From Atherinomorus stipes (taxonomy: Eukaryota; Chordata; Actinopteri; Atheriniformes; Atherinidae), in contig JALJCO010010517.1 of NCBI GenBank assembly GCA_023101725.1, positions 496,001 through 560,000 of the forward strand: a DNA stretch of 64,000 nt, read 5' to 3'. The notes below the pieces were generated by a model. The model was not told the origin of the DNA, searched no databases, and worked only from the letters and a program-made list of their open reading frames with translations. Below are positions 47,741 to 56,800 of the stretch, in pieces; the first letter of the stretch is position 1; the number at the start of each line of letters is the position of its first letter. The translations under genes and the position numbers were made by a program.

Positions 47741-48534
47741 GAAAAGGAAGAGCTACAATGCAACACATGACCAGAACAAATGTATCCCTGAGAAAGAAAG
47801 AAGCGTACATGCACTGATCGCTCTGAGTCATTTATCTGTGAACTCCCAGCTTCAGAGATGGAAGTGGACCTCCAGCTGATGGAGGAAGACATGCCAGATT
47901 CTATCGCCAAGGTCAGGACAAAACTATGGAACAAAACTTTACTTAATCAGAATTCCCTAAATAACTCAGAAGAATGATGGTTTCATCATTCATGGTACCT
48001 TGACCACAATAAGCCAACAAATCTGTGGAAATAAGGAAAGAGAAAGGAAGCAACGAGTAGAGCAGAGCAGAGGGAACTTGGCCAGATTCACGCAAAGCTG
48101 CGATGAATTCACTCCAGACCGTTTTCCTTCATGGTGATTATTGAGACGCTCCTCACCAGCACGTGATTGACCACGCTGGTGTTTGGCATTCGCCTCGTCT
48201 TGTTGCCAGTCAATAAGGCCGTGTGATTATTCAGATAGGCCCCAGGTTTAACTCCCCCCTCATTGACTTGATGAAGGTTTTAGTCCTGTTAAGAAGCTGA
48301 CACACTTCATTACAGCAAACATTCCTGTATTGATTAAACCATTCCAAGGTCTGGCCTTTCTTTCTGCGGAAGGATTTCCTCAATAATAACTCTACCCTGC
48401 TCCGACACCAGCTTCTGCACATGCTCATCAATGTTTGCATTCAGCAGCTCAAATTTCATTGGCTGGATGGGAAAATATCAGATTGATCACGTAAGAAGCA
48501 CAAACCTGGAGAGGAACGCTGTATCGATTGATTG
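47741..48534. other. unassigned sequence with a coding-like stretch
   Basis: At 47841-47915 plus-strand frame reads MEVDLQLMEEDMPDSIAK, preceded by CCCAGCTTCAG and followed by GTCAGG, which would suit a small exon of 64-67 bp. No family recognised, no neighbouring exon seen. Treat as a low-confidence exon candidate. Confidence 0.25.
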
Positions 48535-48705
48535 ATAGGTTTTATTTTGAACATGTTGGAAAAAAGAAAGGAAAAAAAGATTATCTATAACTTCTAACAA
48601 AAATATTTAACAACTAAGCAACAAAAAACAACAATACTACTACTACTACTACTAATAACAATAATATTAATTCAACATGTTCAAAAAGGAAGAGGTCTTA
48701 CTTAT
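48535..48705 (-). mobile_element. LINE 3' tail with (GATT)n
   Basis: TTGATTGATAGGTTTTATTTTG, AACATGTT then A-rich, ACTACTACTACTACTACTA and CAACATGTTCAAAAAGG, TTATTTAGCCCTAC. This is the reversed 3' end of a fish LINE type with AACATGTT repeats. Confidence 0.55.
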
Positions 48706-48919
48706 TTAGCCCTACACTGTTAAAAAACAAAGAAAACTTGTAAAAAACAAAACAAAACCGTAATATTCTGGCAACTGGTAAAAACTTTGTCATAAAAATA
48801 CAGTCTTTGCTTTTACATGAAATCTGTTTTATTTTGACATTTTAATATTTAATGAAGGTTGATAAGATGCATAATAACTAGAAAATCACCTAAACATAAT
48901 GATAAAAACTGCTAGAATA

Positions 48920-49100
48920 CAGAAAATCAGGGTCAATATCACTGTTGCCAACTCTCCAGGGGGAGAAGTCACCATTGGCTGGTCCAAAAGTTGCCAGAAG
49001 TCGTTTAATGACATCACAGCAACATACAATCAATGTCGTGCATGTGCAGTACCATGTCATGGTATCCAACTTGTTTGTTAGATTGGATATGTTGCAAATT
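48920..49100. repeat. Dispersed repeat fragment
   Basis: CTGTTGCCAACTCTCCAGG, TTGGCTGGTCCAAAAG, TTGCCAGAAGTCGTTTAATG and GACATCACAGCA resemble a recurrent fish repeat. Superfamily unknown. Confidence 0.35.
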
Positions 49101-49216
49101 TACAAGGGTACTGAAAAGGTGACATACACATTTGAGTCATGGTGCAAAAAAGATCCAGGTGGCCACAAGGCATCATGGGAAATAAGCAGTAACTGTTACC
49201 TGTACATTAGGCGATA

Positions 49217-50858
49217 ATGGACAGAATTATTAGGCAAATTAGTATTTTGACCCACTCTTTATGCATGTTGTCTTACTCCAAGCTGTATAGGCCGAAAGCC
49301 TACTACCAATTAAGCATATCAGGTGATGTGCATCTCTGTAATCAGAAGGGATGTGGTCTAATGACATCACCCTATATCAGGTGTATTAGGCAAACAGAAT
49401 TATTAGGGCAAGTTAACAATAAAGAAATATATACCCATTTCAATTATCTATTTTCACCAGGGAAACCAATATAACAGCTCAACATTCACAAATATACATT
49501 TCTGACATTCAAAAACAAAACAAAAACAAATCAGTGACCAATATAGACGCCTTTCTTTGCAAGGACACTGAAAAGCTGCCATCCATGGATCCTGTCAGTG
49601 TTTTGATCTGTTCACGATCAACATTGCGTGCAGCAGCAACCACAGCCTCCCAGACACTGTTCAGAGAGGTGGACTGTTTTCCCTCCTTGTAAATCTCACA
49701 TTTGATGAGGGACCACAGGTTCTCTATGGGGTTCAGATCAGGTGAAGAAGGAAGCCATGCCATTCGTTTTTCTTCTTTTAGACCTTTTCTTGCAGCCACG
49801 CTGTGGAGTACTTGGATGTGTGTGATGGATCATTGTCCTGCATGAAAATCATGTTTTTCTTGAAGGATGCGGACTTCTTCCTGTACCACTGCTTGAAGAA
49901 GGTGTCTTCCAGAAACTGGCAGTAGGACTGGGAGTTGAGCTTGACTCCATCCTCAACCTGAAAAGGCCCCACAAGCTCATCTTTGATGATACCAGCCCAT
50001 ACCAGTACCCCACCTCCACCTTGCTGGCATCTGAGTCGGACTGTAGCTCTCTGCCCTTTACCGATCCAGCCACGGGCCCATCCATCTGGCCCATACCAGT
50101 ACCCCACCTCCACCTTGCTGGCGTCTGAGTGGGACTGGAGCTCTCTGCCCTTTACCGATCCAGCCACAGGCCCATCCATCTGGCCCATCCAGACTCACTC
50201 TCATTTCATCAGTCCATAAAACCTTAGAAAAATCAGTCTGAGATATTTCTTGGCCCAGTCTTGACGTTTTAGCTTGTGTGTCTTGTTCAGTGGTGGTGGT
50301 TTTTCAGCCTTTCTTACCTTGGCCATGTCTCTGAGTATTGCACACCTTGTGCTTTTGGGCACTCCAGTGATGTTGCAGCTCTGAAATATGGCAAAACTGC
50401 TGGCAAGTGGCATCTTGGCAGCTGCACGTTTGACTCTTCTCAGTTCATGGGCAGTTATTTTGCGCCTTGGTTTTTCCACACGTTTCTTGCGACCCTGTTG
50501 ACTTTTTTGAATGAAACGCTTGATTGTTGGATGATCACGCTTCAGAAGCTTGGCAAGAGTGCCGCATCCCTCTGCAAGATATGTCACTATTTTTGACTTT
50601 TCAGAGCCTGTCAAGTCCCTCTTCTGACCCATTTTGCCAAAGGAAAGGAAGTTGCGTAATAATTGTTTGCCTAATACACCTGATATAGGGTGTTGATGTC
50701 ATTAGACCACACCCCTTCTGATTACAGAGATGCACATCACCTGATATGCTTAATTGGTAGTAGGCTTTCGGCCTATACAGCTTAGAGTAGGACAACATGC
50801 ATACAGAGGATGGTGTGGTCAAAATACTCATTTACCTAATAATTCTGCACTCCCTGTA
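49217..50858 (-). mobile_element. Near-complete Tc1-like transposon with about 200-bp inverted repeats
   Basis: Left arm 49217-49410 and right arm about 50640-50858 are inverted repeats with very few differences (AAGCTGTATAGGCCGAAAGC; CAGGTGATGTGCATCTCTG; TCAGGTGTATTAGGCAAAC). The right end is TGCACTCCCTG followed by TA. The left outer 12 or so bases are degraded (GGACAGAATTATTAGG in place of the GTGCAGAATTATTAGG seen reversed at the right end). Arm similarity suggests a recent insertion. The gene runs right to left on the minus strand. Confidence 0.88.
49509..50632 (-). pseudogene. Tc1-like transposase with internal duplication
   Basis: Start MGQKRDLTGSEKSKIV at 50632, then an HTH (GTLAKLLKRDHPTIKRFI) and a basic linker (KKRVEKPRRKITAHELRR). 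Catalytic Asp in LWTDEMRVSLDGP (about 50205-50215), second Asp in FMQDNDPSHTSKYS (about 49850), Glu in [11 protein letters not shown] (about 49720-49745). All catalytic positions remain. Two defects: a 94-bp tandem duplication (49996-50089 repeated at 50090-50183) that shifts the frame around GPDGWARGWIGKGQRA, and a small frameshift near 49790-49800 (YSTAWLQEKV versus ARKGLKEEKRM). Expected length is about 340-350 residues. The C-terminus reads MDGSFSVSLQRKASI. Confidence 0.88.
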
Positions 50859-51164
50859 TTGTTTACATAGTTGGTAGATGCATAACTATTGGTCACCCAG
50901 GGTTGTTATATTCATGTTAGGCTTATATACATTAGTACTGCCTCCTTAAAACTCTTTTGCTTTTAACTATAAATTGTGCTTTTTACTCTTTTATTCTTTA
51001 CTTTTTTCTGCATGTTGTAAAATGCTTTTGTCTCGATAAAACCCTTTCAACTGTTCTGGACATGAGATGTGTACAAATAAACTTATTAAGGCTTATACAA
51101 CTTAATTGCATGATCAGACATGAATGATATGAACGGCATGAAAAAGTTTGCCAGAAACATTCCT
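50859..51164. other. unassigned sequence
   Basis: AT-rich, downstream of the candidate gene's poly(A) signal. Nothing recognised. Confidence 0.4.
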
Positions 51165-51505
51165 CTTCAAAGAAAAGAGCTTTATTGGCACAAACACACA
51201 CACACCTCTATTAAAACAGTAAACAAGCATTTTTTTTTTGTTTGTTTGTTTTAAGAAACAAGAAGCCAAACTCCTCGGTTAGCGCGGTGAGCTAACTGTC
51301 AGGATCCCTTCTATCCAGTCCACCTGACAGTCGTCGGTGGTGTTGCCCGGTGTTTAGGGTTTGCCTCTAATCTTGCCTTGAGCGTCACACAAAACTCTGA
51401 CAATTCTTGGCTGCGCGAGGACTGAGGCCGTCGTCCTGGTCAGACTGTGAAGCTCCTTCACGTCTCCACCTGTCACCTCTGAGCGCGCTCTGTCGCCTCC
51501 AGCAG
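51165..51505 (-). CDS. Candidate terminal exon and 3' UTR of a host gene
   Basis: On the minus strand TTTATACAG at 51514-51506 is a usable splice acceptor. From 51505 one frame stays open for 49 residues to TAA at 51356-51354. It contains RSEVTGGDVKELHSLTR and ends RVLCDAQGKIRGKP. The composition and G+C content differ from the surrounding AT-rich transposon sequence. About 170 bp after the stop lies AATAAA (51186-51181), within a plausible 3' UTR. The exon begins with two bases completing a codon (phase 1 intron), which fits the donor at 63806. I do not recognise the protein. A chance open frame of this length is possible, but acceptor, frame, stop and poly(A) signal together make a true last exon reasonable. 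Confidence 0.42.
51181..51186 (-). terminator. Candidate poly(A) signal AATAAA
   Basis: TTTATT on the plus strand reads AATAAA on the minus strand, about 170 bp after the candidate stop codon at 51354. A GT-rich tract lies upstream (CA on the plus strand at 51196-51206). Confidence 0.4.
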
Positions 51506-51845
51506 CTGTATAAACAATAAACAAAGATGATCAGTACTAATGCGCGTCCGACTGACACATCACATCTATTTGTACACCTGAAAATAGCTACAGTGACAGA
51601 TGTACCTGATTTTATTTTAATCTCTTTCAGAGAAATGCTTTCTACACGGTATAATGTGTGTTAAAAGAGGTAATTTCATAAAAATAAATCACTCATTGAT
51701 TGCGTATCTGCATGAATCCAGGCCTTTTTACTGTAGAGCCTAAATACATAAAATACAAGTGATCAGATCGCTTTATCCATAGTGCATATAAACATGACAG
51801 CTGGAATCTCTGATCAGAATGAATTCTATAAATATTTATCCATTT
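51506..51845. other. unassigned sequence (intron of candidate gene)
   Basis: No element recognised. Confidence 0.35.
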
Positions 51846-51990
51846 ATCTCATTTTCAATTCAAAATGTATTTCTATAGCACATTTCCTCAGTTGACCAAA
51901 CTGCTTTACAATGGTAGCAACATCATTGATTAAATAAGTCAAAACACCACAGATCACAGGTAAAAGCATGGAAGATGAGGAAGATGAATC
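51846..51990 (-). mobile_element. Retroposon tail
   Basis: TTTTCAATTCAAAATGTATTTC, TATAGCACATTTCC and CAAACTGCTTTACAATGG are the reversed tail of the type found at 9298 and 45131. Confidence 0.6.
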
Positions 51991-52234
51991 CCAGAATACT
52001 CAGATAAAGCTGTGGTGCAGCTGCTGGTTTGGAGGGGCGAAGAAGAACTGATGACCTGACAGCTGTTAGACAAGGAGCTAACCAGAGATCATGTTGGTGA
52101 TGTGGCAGCATCTCATACTGGATTCTCCCTCCAGCAAGACTGCATTTAAAAATAAATGGCTTCAATTTGCTGAAGTGATTAATGTTTTACAAAGGGTTAA
52201 ACCTGAGTCAGGCCTTACCACCATCATGACAGTC

Positions 52235-52350
52235 ATGCAGGTGAAATATATATATATATTTTTAATAGCAGAGTGGTATCAGTACTCCGTATCAGCCGAT
52301 ACCCACAGCACAAGTATCAGAATCGGTACTGAAACATCATTTCCACATGC
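52235..52350. mobile_element. hAT fragment related to the 40514 element
   Basis: GGTATCAGTACTCCGTATCAG, CCGATACCCACAGC, GTATCAGAATCGGTACTG are the internal part of the family with GTATCGG repeats. A short TA run precedes it. Confidence 0.6.
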
Positions 52351-53590
52351 TGCACAAAGTGCCCTTATTCTTCACCGTGCACCTGCCCCTCAAAACATTG
52401 TGCACGCCACTGCTCTGGGACATTATGGAGTTTTGAAACATTAAACAGCTGGGTTTGCATCTTGTAGACAAAACTACATTCAAATTTAAAACGATTCAGG
52501 GGTTTTCTCTTGAATTTTGTGGTACATTCCGTATCTGACATTGTACTCTGCAGTTGGAAGTCTGCATGGATTGACATGCATGGATTCATGTATGTTGTGG
52601 AGGGGACATCAATTCACAGCAGAAAGGCCAAGTGATGATGGTAATGGTGAGAGCAGAGAGTAATGAAGGAATTGATCTCCACTCTGCAGTAAGCGTGTGA
52701 CATTTCAACCAAAGCCTTGAGCATCTCACCTTCCCTCACCCCTCCCTCCCCCTGCTGAAGACCTTTCTGCATTCTTCTTTCTTTTTATCCCTTGACCCTT
52801 TAACACTTAAGCTGGCTCCACTTTTTCTTCTTGCAGCCGACTCTCTCCACACTTCAGCTCCGTGTCATCTCAAACTTTAATCGCTGTCTCTCTCTGTCTG
52901 CCTTTATTGTGATAATTTCTCTCTTGCTCCCTCAGCCTGTCACACTTTCAGGCACGCTCCCTTCTTTCTGTCCGTCCCTTCATCTTTCTCTATTTTCTCA
53001 CTCAGTCACTCACACAAAGACAGAAGCACGCACACACACACACACAACCCAAGCCACTGGTCCCATGGGTCAGCACATATTAGCTTACTTGTTAATACTT
53101 GGACGGTTTGGGATCAATACTTAATCAACAAGTAATGGGATTCCTCAGTCATCCCATATGATCTTTCAATAAAGACTCGAATCTTTCTCGCCCAATCCTC
53201 CCAAACACTCCCCCACCCACAGGGGCATCGCAATGAAGGAGGGTGAGTAAGAACATGTGAGTGAGAGATCCTTCTCGTTCTCATCAGGTCGGTGGAGAAG
53301 GAGCTGGAGGCAAACTGCACACTGCAGGTGTTTGTTGGATTAGATTTGTGTGTGTGTGGATGCACAACGTGCCTGTTTGATAACGTCTCCACAGAAAGCC
53401 CATGCACACTGAGCAATAAGACCATTCCTGCAGGTTCGCTGCATGGTACACTTTGAAAGATAGACCAACAAAAATGATGTGGTAGTCTTTGTTCCTGCAG
53501 TGTCAGAATTACAGAGCTGTAAGAGACCAGATGGGGGGAAACGCTCAGAGGTTCAAGTTCAACTCGGATATTTAAGGACACACTCACTGA
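52351..53590. other. unassigned sequence
   Basis: A pyrimidine-rich region lies at 52720-53010 and a CA tract at 53029-53046. No gene recognised. Confidence 0.35.
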
Positions 53591-54050
53591 TCACTTCATA
53601 TAGTACACCGAAATCTTCCACTTTTCCGGGATCGGGTCGTGGGGGCAGCTGCAGGGAAGCCCAGACTTCCCTCTCCCCGGCCACATCCACCAGCTCATCC
53701 TGGGGATCCCGAGGCGTTCCCAGACCAGCCGGGAGATGTAGTCCCTCCAGCCTGTCCCAGGTCTCCCCCAAAGCCTCGTCCCAGTGGGACGTGCCTGGAA
53801 CACCTCACCAGGGAGGCGTGCAGGAGGCATCCTGACCAGATGCCCGAGCCTCCTCATCTTGCTCCTCTGGATGTGGAGGAGCAGCGGCTCTACTTTGAGC
53901 CCCTCCCGGATGACCGAGCTCCTCATCTATCTCTAAGGAAGAGCCCGGCCACCCTGCGGAGGAAACTCATTTCGACCGCTTGTACCTGCGATCTCGTTCT
54001 TTCGGTCACGACCCACAGCTCATGGCCATAGGTGAGTGTAGGAACGTAGA
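53591..54050 (-). pseudogene. LINE polymerase C-terminal fragment
   Basis: Minus-strand frames read LTYGHELWVVTERTRSQVQ, then FLRRVAGLFLRDR, SSVIREGLKVEPLLLHIQRS, GHLVRMPPARLPGEVF and WRDYISRLVWERLGIPR, the far C-terminal domain of a very common fish non-LTR polymerase (RTE/Rex-like by memory, clade uncertain). One frameshift at about 53920 and another near 53690. High GC compared with its surroundings. Only the last 150 or so residues are present. Confidence 0.7.
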
Positions 54051-54240
54051 ACGTAGGTCGGGGGATTGACTCCAGGCTTCCACCGATTATATACTGAAGT
54101 GTCCTTGGGCAAGACACTGAACCCCATGTTGCCTATCAGGGTGTGAATGGGGGAATGAGACATGCAGGGTAGAAACTGTAGCACTTTGACTGGTCACTAT
54201 GACTGGAAAAGTGCTATATAAATACAGTCCTTTTACTTTT
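54051..54240 (+). mobile_element. SINE with retroposon tail
   Basis: GGGGGATTGACTCC (box-B-like), then TGTCCTTGGGCAAGACACTG and, at the end, GAAAAGTGCTATATAAATAC. This is a common tRNA-derived SINE architecture in fish. The A box is not clear. Confidence 0.6.
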
Positions 54241-54342
54241 TTCTTTAGAACTGTCTTAATTTTGAAGACAAGGAGCTGGGAACATACCTCAGAGATTTTC
54301 CTTCATATTGATTAGACTCCGACCGGCCAACTTATTTTATAT

Positions 54343-54727
54343 TGTTGTGTGATGTGTCTTATGTGAGGTACAGACAGCTCAGGGCATGAGTGTGAGTGAA
54401 CGCGTGAGGGTGCGCGCACGGCCTAGTGGCGGCGCTGTGAACTGAGACCAGAGGAAAGAAGAAGTGTGTGATATGTGTGGGTAAAAAGAGAGTAGTACGG
54501 AGGGACGGAGACTGGAGCAGTCAGAGAGCGTAAAACTTGTATGATGCAGTCTGGACAATAAAGCCCCTCTCTTCAGCAACCACGGCCTGTTATGTGTGTG
54601 CCACCACCCGACTCAAAGCGTGGAGTTAAGTCTGGGAGTTAGCCCCGAAGCTACTTCGGCCCTGGAGAAAACGGTTCTCCCCTGTTTTCCCGACCACGTT
54701 CAGGAAGAGAAGCAGGAATGGTTAACA
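54343..54727 (+). mobile_element. Probable solo LTR of a retrotransposon
   Basis: 385 bp beginning TGTTGTGTGATG and ending TTAACA, so TG...CA. It contains AATAAA at about 54557 followed by CCCCTCTCTTCAGC and a GT-rich stretch (TGTTATGTGTGTG), the usual R/U5 arrangement. No polymerase, primer-binding site or second LTR follows. Flanks are AT-alternating (tatat before, atata after), so a 5-bp duplication cannot be proved. Confidence 0.5.
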
Positions 54728-54746
54728 ATATATATAAATAGTCAGT

Positions 54747-55127
54747 CATTTTCTGTACCGCTTATCCAGTTCAGGGTCGCGGGGGTTGCTGGAGCCTATC
54801 CCAGCTATTATCAGGCAAGAGGCGGGTACACCTGGACAGGTTGCCAGTCTGTCACAGGGCCAACAGAGAGAGACAGACAACCATGCACGCTCACATTCAT
54901 TCCTAGGGACAATTTAGAGTAATCAATTAACCTAACATGCATGTCTTTGGACTGTGGGAGGAAGCTGGAGTACCCGGAGAGAACCCACGCATACACGGGG
55001 AGAACATGCAAACTCCACACAGGAAGGCCACGGTTGGAATTGTTCGACACCCCTCCCCAGCCGGGAATCGAACCAGCGACCTTCTTACTGTGAGGCTGCG
55101 GTGCTAACCACCACGCCACCGTGCATA
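54747..55127 (-). mobile_element. tRNA-derived SINE, full-length (Mermaid-like)
   Basis: The reversed sequence starts GCACGGTGGCGTGGTGG and TTAGCACCGCAGCCTCACAG (tRNA-like head), TCGCTGGTTCGATTCCCGG (good box B), then runs through the same body as 45298 and ends TACAGAAAATGACTGACT. The best preserved of the three copies. The flanks are both TATATAAATA-like. Confidence 0.85.
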
Positions 55128-55357
55128 TATAAATATATATATTAATATAAATTTGCAGAAAAAAATTCAAAATGCAAATTTATAATGCAATAAATAATTT
55201 ATATCTATCTCTCTATCTATCTATGGAGCATTACTATAGCTATCCATTTCTCTGATGAATTTATCTTTAGATATATGCCAGAAGTGTACACTGTATATAA
55301 ACAACATAATGAATTAAGTAACATTATTTATGCAGCTCTCTGATGCCCTAACATTAA

Positions 55358-55890
55358 AGGTAGAGTCCGAAGTTCCCCCCACGAAACTAAACGTTAGACT
55401 TGTGCGAGTGAAATCCATCTTAAACCGCGCCTTTGGGCGTCTACTCACGTGCAGTGGTGAGTTTGAATGCAACTCTCTCTCCTCCTGTCTGTAATTCGCT
55501 CTTTAGCTTTGTTTTGGTGTGTCAGGGACGTTTCCGGGTGGAGATTTCTGTTTATATCTCCAGCCAATGACCGAGCTAAGAGCATGACGTCATGTGGGAA
55601 TAAGCTCATGATTGGAGCAGACACCAGTCACTCGAACTCTCGAAGGAAAAATAAAAGAAAGAAAGAAAAAATGGCCGATGCACCGAAGAAAAGGTAAGAG
55701 CTTAGATAATGCAAGTTGGAAAACCAGGGCTAATATTAGTTTGGCTTTTACCCGCTTCTGAGGTCTGAAGAAGTGGTTGAAGCTGAATAGGCTGAAGAAC
55801 GAGGCGGCCATTAGCCTGAGAGGGAGGGGCGCTAAGTTTGAATGCTGTTGTTTGCAAACAGAAACTGTGGGGGGACTTCGGACTCTACCT
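55358..55890 (+). mobile_element. TTAA MITE with promoter-like interior
   Basis: TTAA at 55354 and 55891 flank near-perfect inverted repeats (AGGTAGAGTCCGAAGT at each end, followed by C-runs). Length 533 bp. Interior: CCAAT at 55564, a palindromic CRE (TGACGTCA, 55585-55592), a purine run, then ATGGCCGATGCACCGAAG at 55671 and a consensus splice donor AAGGTAAGAG at 55691-55700. It encodes no transposase. The TTAA target points to piggyBac/Kolobok-like mobilisation. Confidence 0.85.
55585..55592. promoter_or_regulatory. Palindromic CRE motif in the MITE
   Basis: TGACGTCA is the full CREB/ATF site. It lies 20 bp after a CCAAT box and about 80 bp before an ATG, within the TTAA MITE. Function is inferred from sequence alone. 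Confidence 0.4.
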
Positions 55891-55949
55891 TTAAATCACA
55901 TTTTCTCTAACAGCTCGAAAATGTTCATCATGTCTACATTCAAGTAGTT

Positions 55950-56467
55950 TTTTGTTTTCTGTTCAGACACTATTAGTGAAAAGAAAAGTTCGGTTTGATT
56001 TTTTACCTTGACAGTTTGGACGATCAGCTGTCGCCTTCATCAGAAGTTGTTTCACTGACAGCGCCTGACGTGTCATCCGGCAGGTCTGACAGCCGGCTGG
56101 ACAGCACGCCCAGTGACGTTCTGGTCTCACCGGGCTACCCCCCCCACACCTGAAAGGCGTGGGGAGGCAAGCCACACCTGGGACACTCTGCTAGGAAAAA
56201 GTATGGAGGGAGAGCGACGCGCTCGGCGGTGGACGGGACCATCAGGCTTGCCTCCCCACGCCCTTCAGGTGTGGGCAGGGTTAGCCCGGTGAGACCAGAA
56301 CATCACTGGGCGTGCCGTCCAGCCGGCTGTCAGACCTGCCAGATGACACGTCAGGTGCTGTCAGTGAAACAACTTCTGATGAAGGCGACAGCTGATCATC
56401 GAAACTGTCAAGGTAAAAAATCAAACCGAACTTTTCTTTTCACTCATGATGTCTGAAAAGAGAACAC
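55950..56467. repeat. 0.5-kb near-perfect hairpin with hammerhead-like cores
   Basis: Left arm about 55950-56173, right arm about 56245-56467, spacer about 71 bp. Arms match almost base for base (GTTCGGTTTGATTTTTTACC; GACACGTCAGG; CAGCCGGCTGTCAGACCTG; CTTGCCTCCCCACGCC). The right arm reads CTGATGA (56376-56382), 18 nt, GAAA (56401-56404), resembling the conserved core of hammerhead ribozymes as found in Penelope-like retroelements. The left arm, reversed, has CTGATGA but CAAA in place of GAAA. No coding frame. Origin as an inverted dimer of a retroelement end is an inference. Confidence 0.75.
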
Positions 56468-56716
56468 AAAACCACATTTTCTCTACTTCTTGTTTTTTAT
56501 ACTTTTTCAAAAATTCAAGGCTCATAATAACCCAAATAAATACCAGATGTCTCACCATCTATACTTTTTTTAAAATACCCTGTCAGTGGAAAAAGTTGAA
56601 ATTGAAAAAAACAAAACAAACAACAACAAAAAAAAAACAAATTTTATGAGGATCATGACATTGCTTTGAAATTGCAGTTTAATAGAAATGTTAAAATGAA
56701 AATAAAGAAATGTGGA
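56468..56716. other. unassigned sequence
   Basis: A-rich (56600-56640). No element recognised. Confidence 0.35.
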
Positions 56717-56800
56717 AATACTTTATTAATCCTCAAAAGGAAAATTTAATTTCAATTTAAATCATTTAAATTGATAAAATATAGTAAATAAAACAAGTAA
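56717..56800 (-). mobile_element. L2-like LINE 3' terminus
   Basis: ATACTTTATTAATCCTC and AAAGGAAAATTTAA are the reversed, diverged form of the GAATTTCCCTTCGGGGATG/AATAAAGTAT end of the LINE at 25330. Confidence 0.55.

Noticed and set aside
54990..55127. tRNA gene
   Set aside because: The tRNA-like head with a good box B belongs to a SINE; it lacks a proper cloverleaf and anticodon stem.
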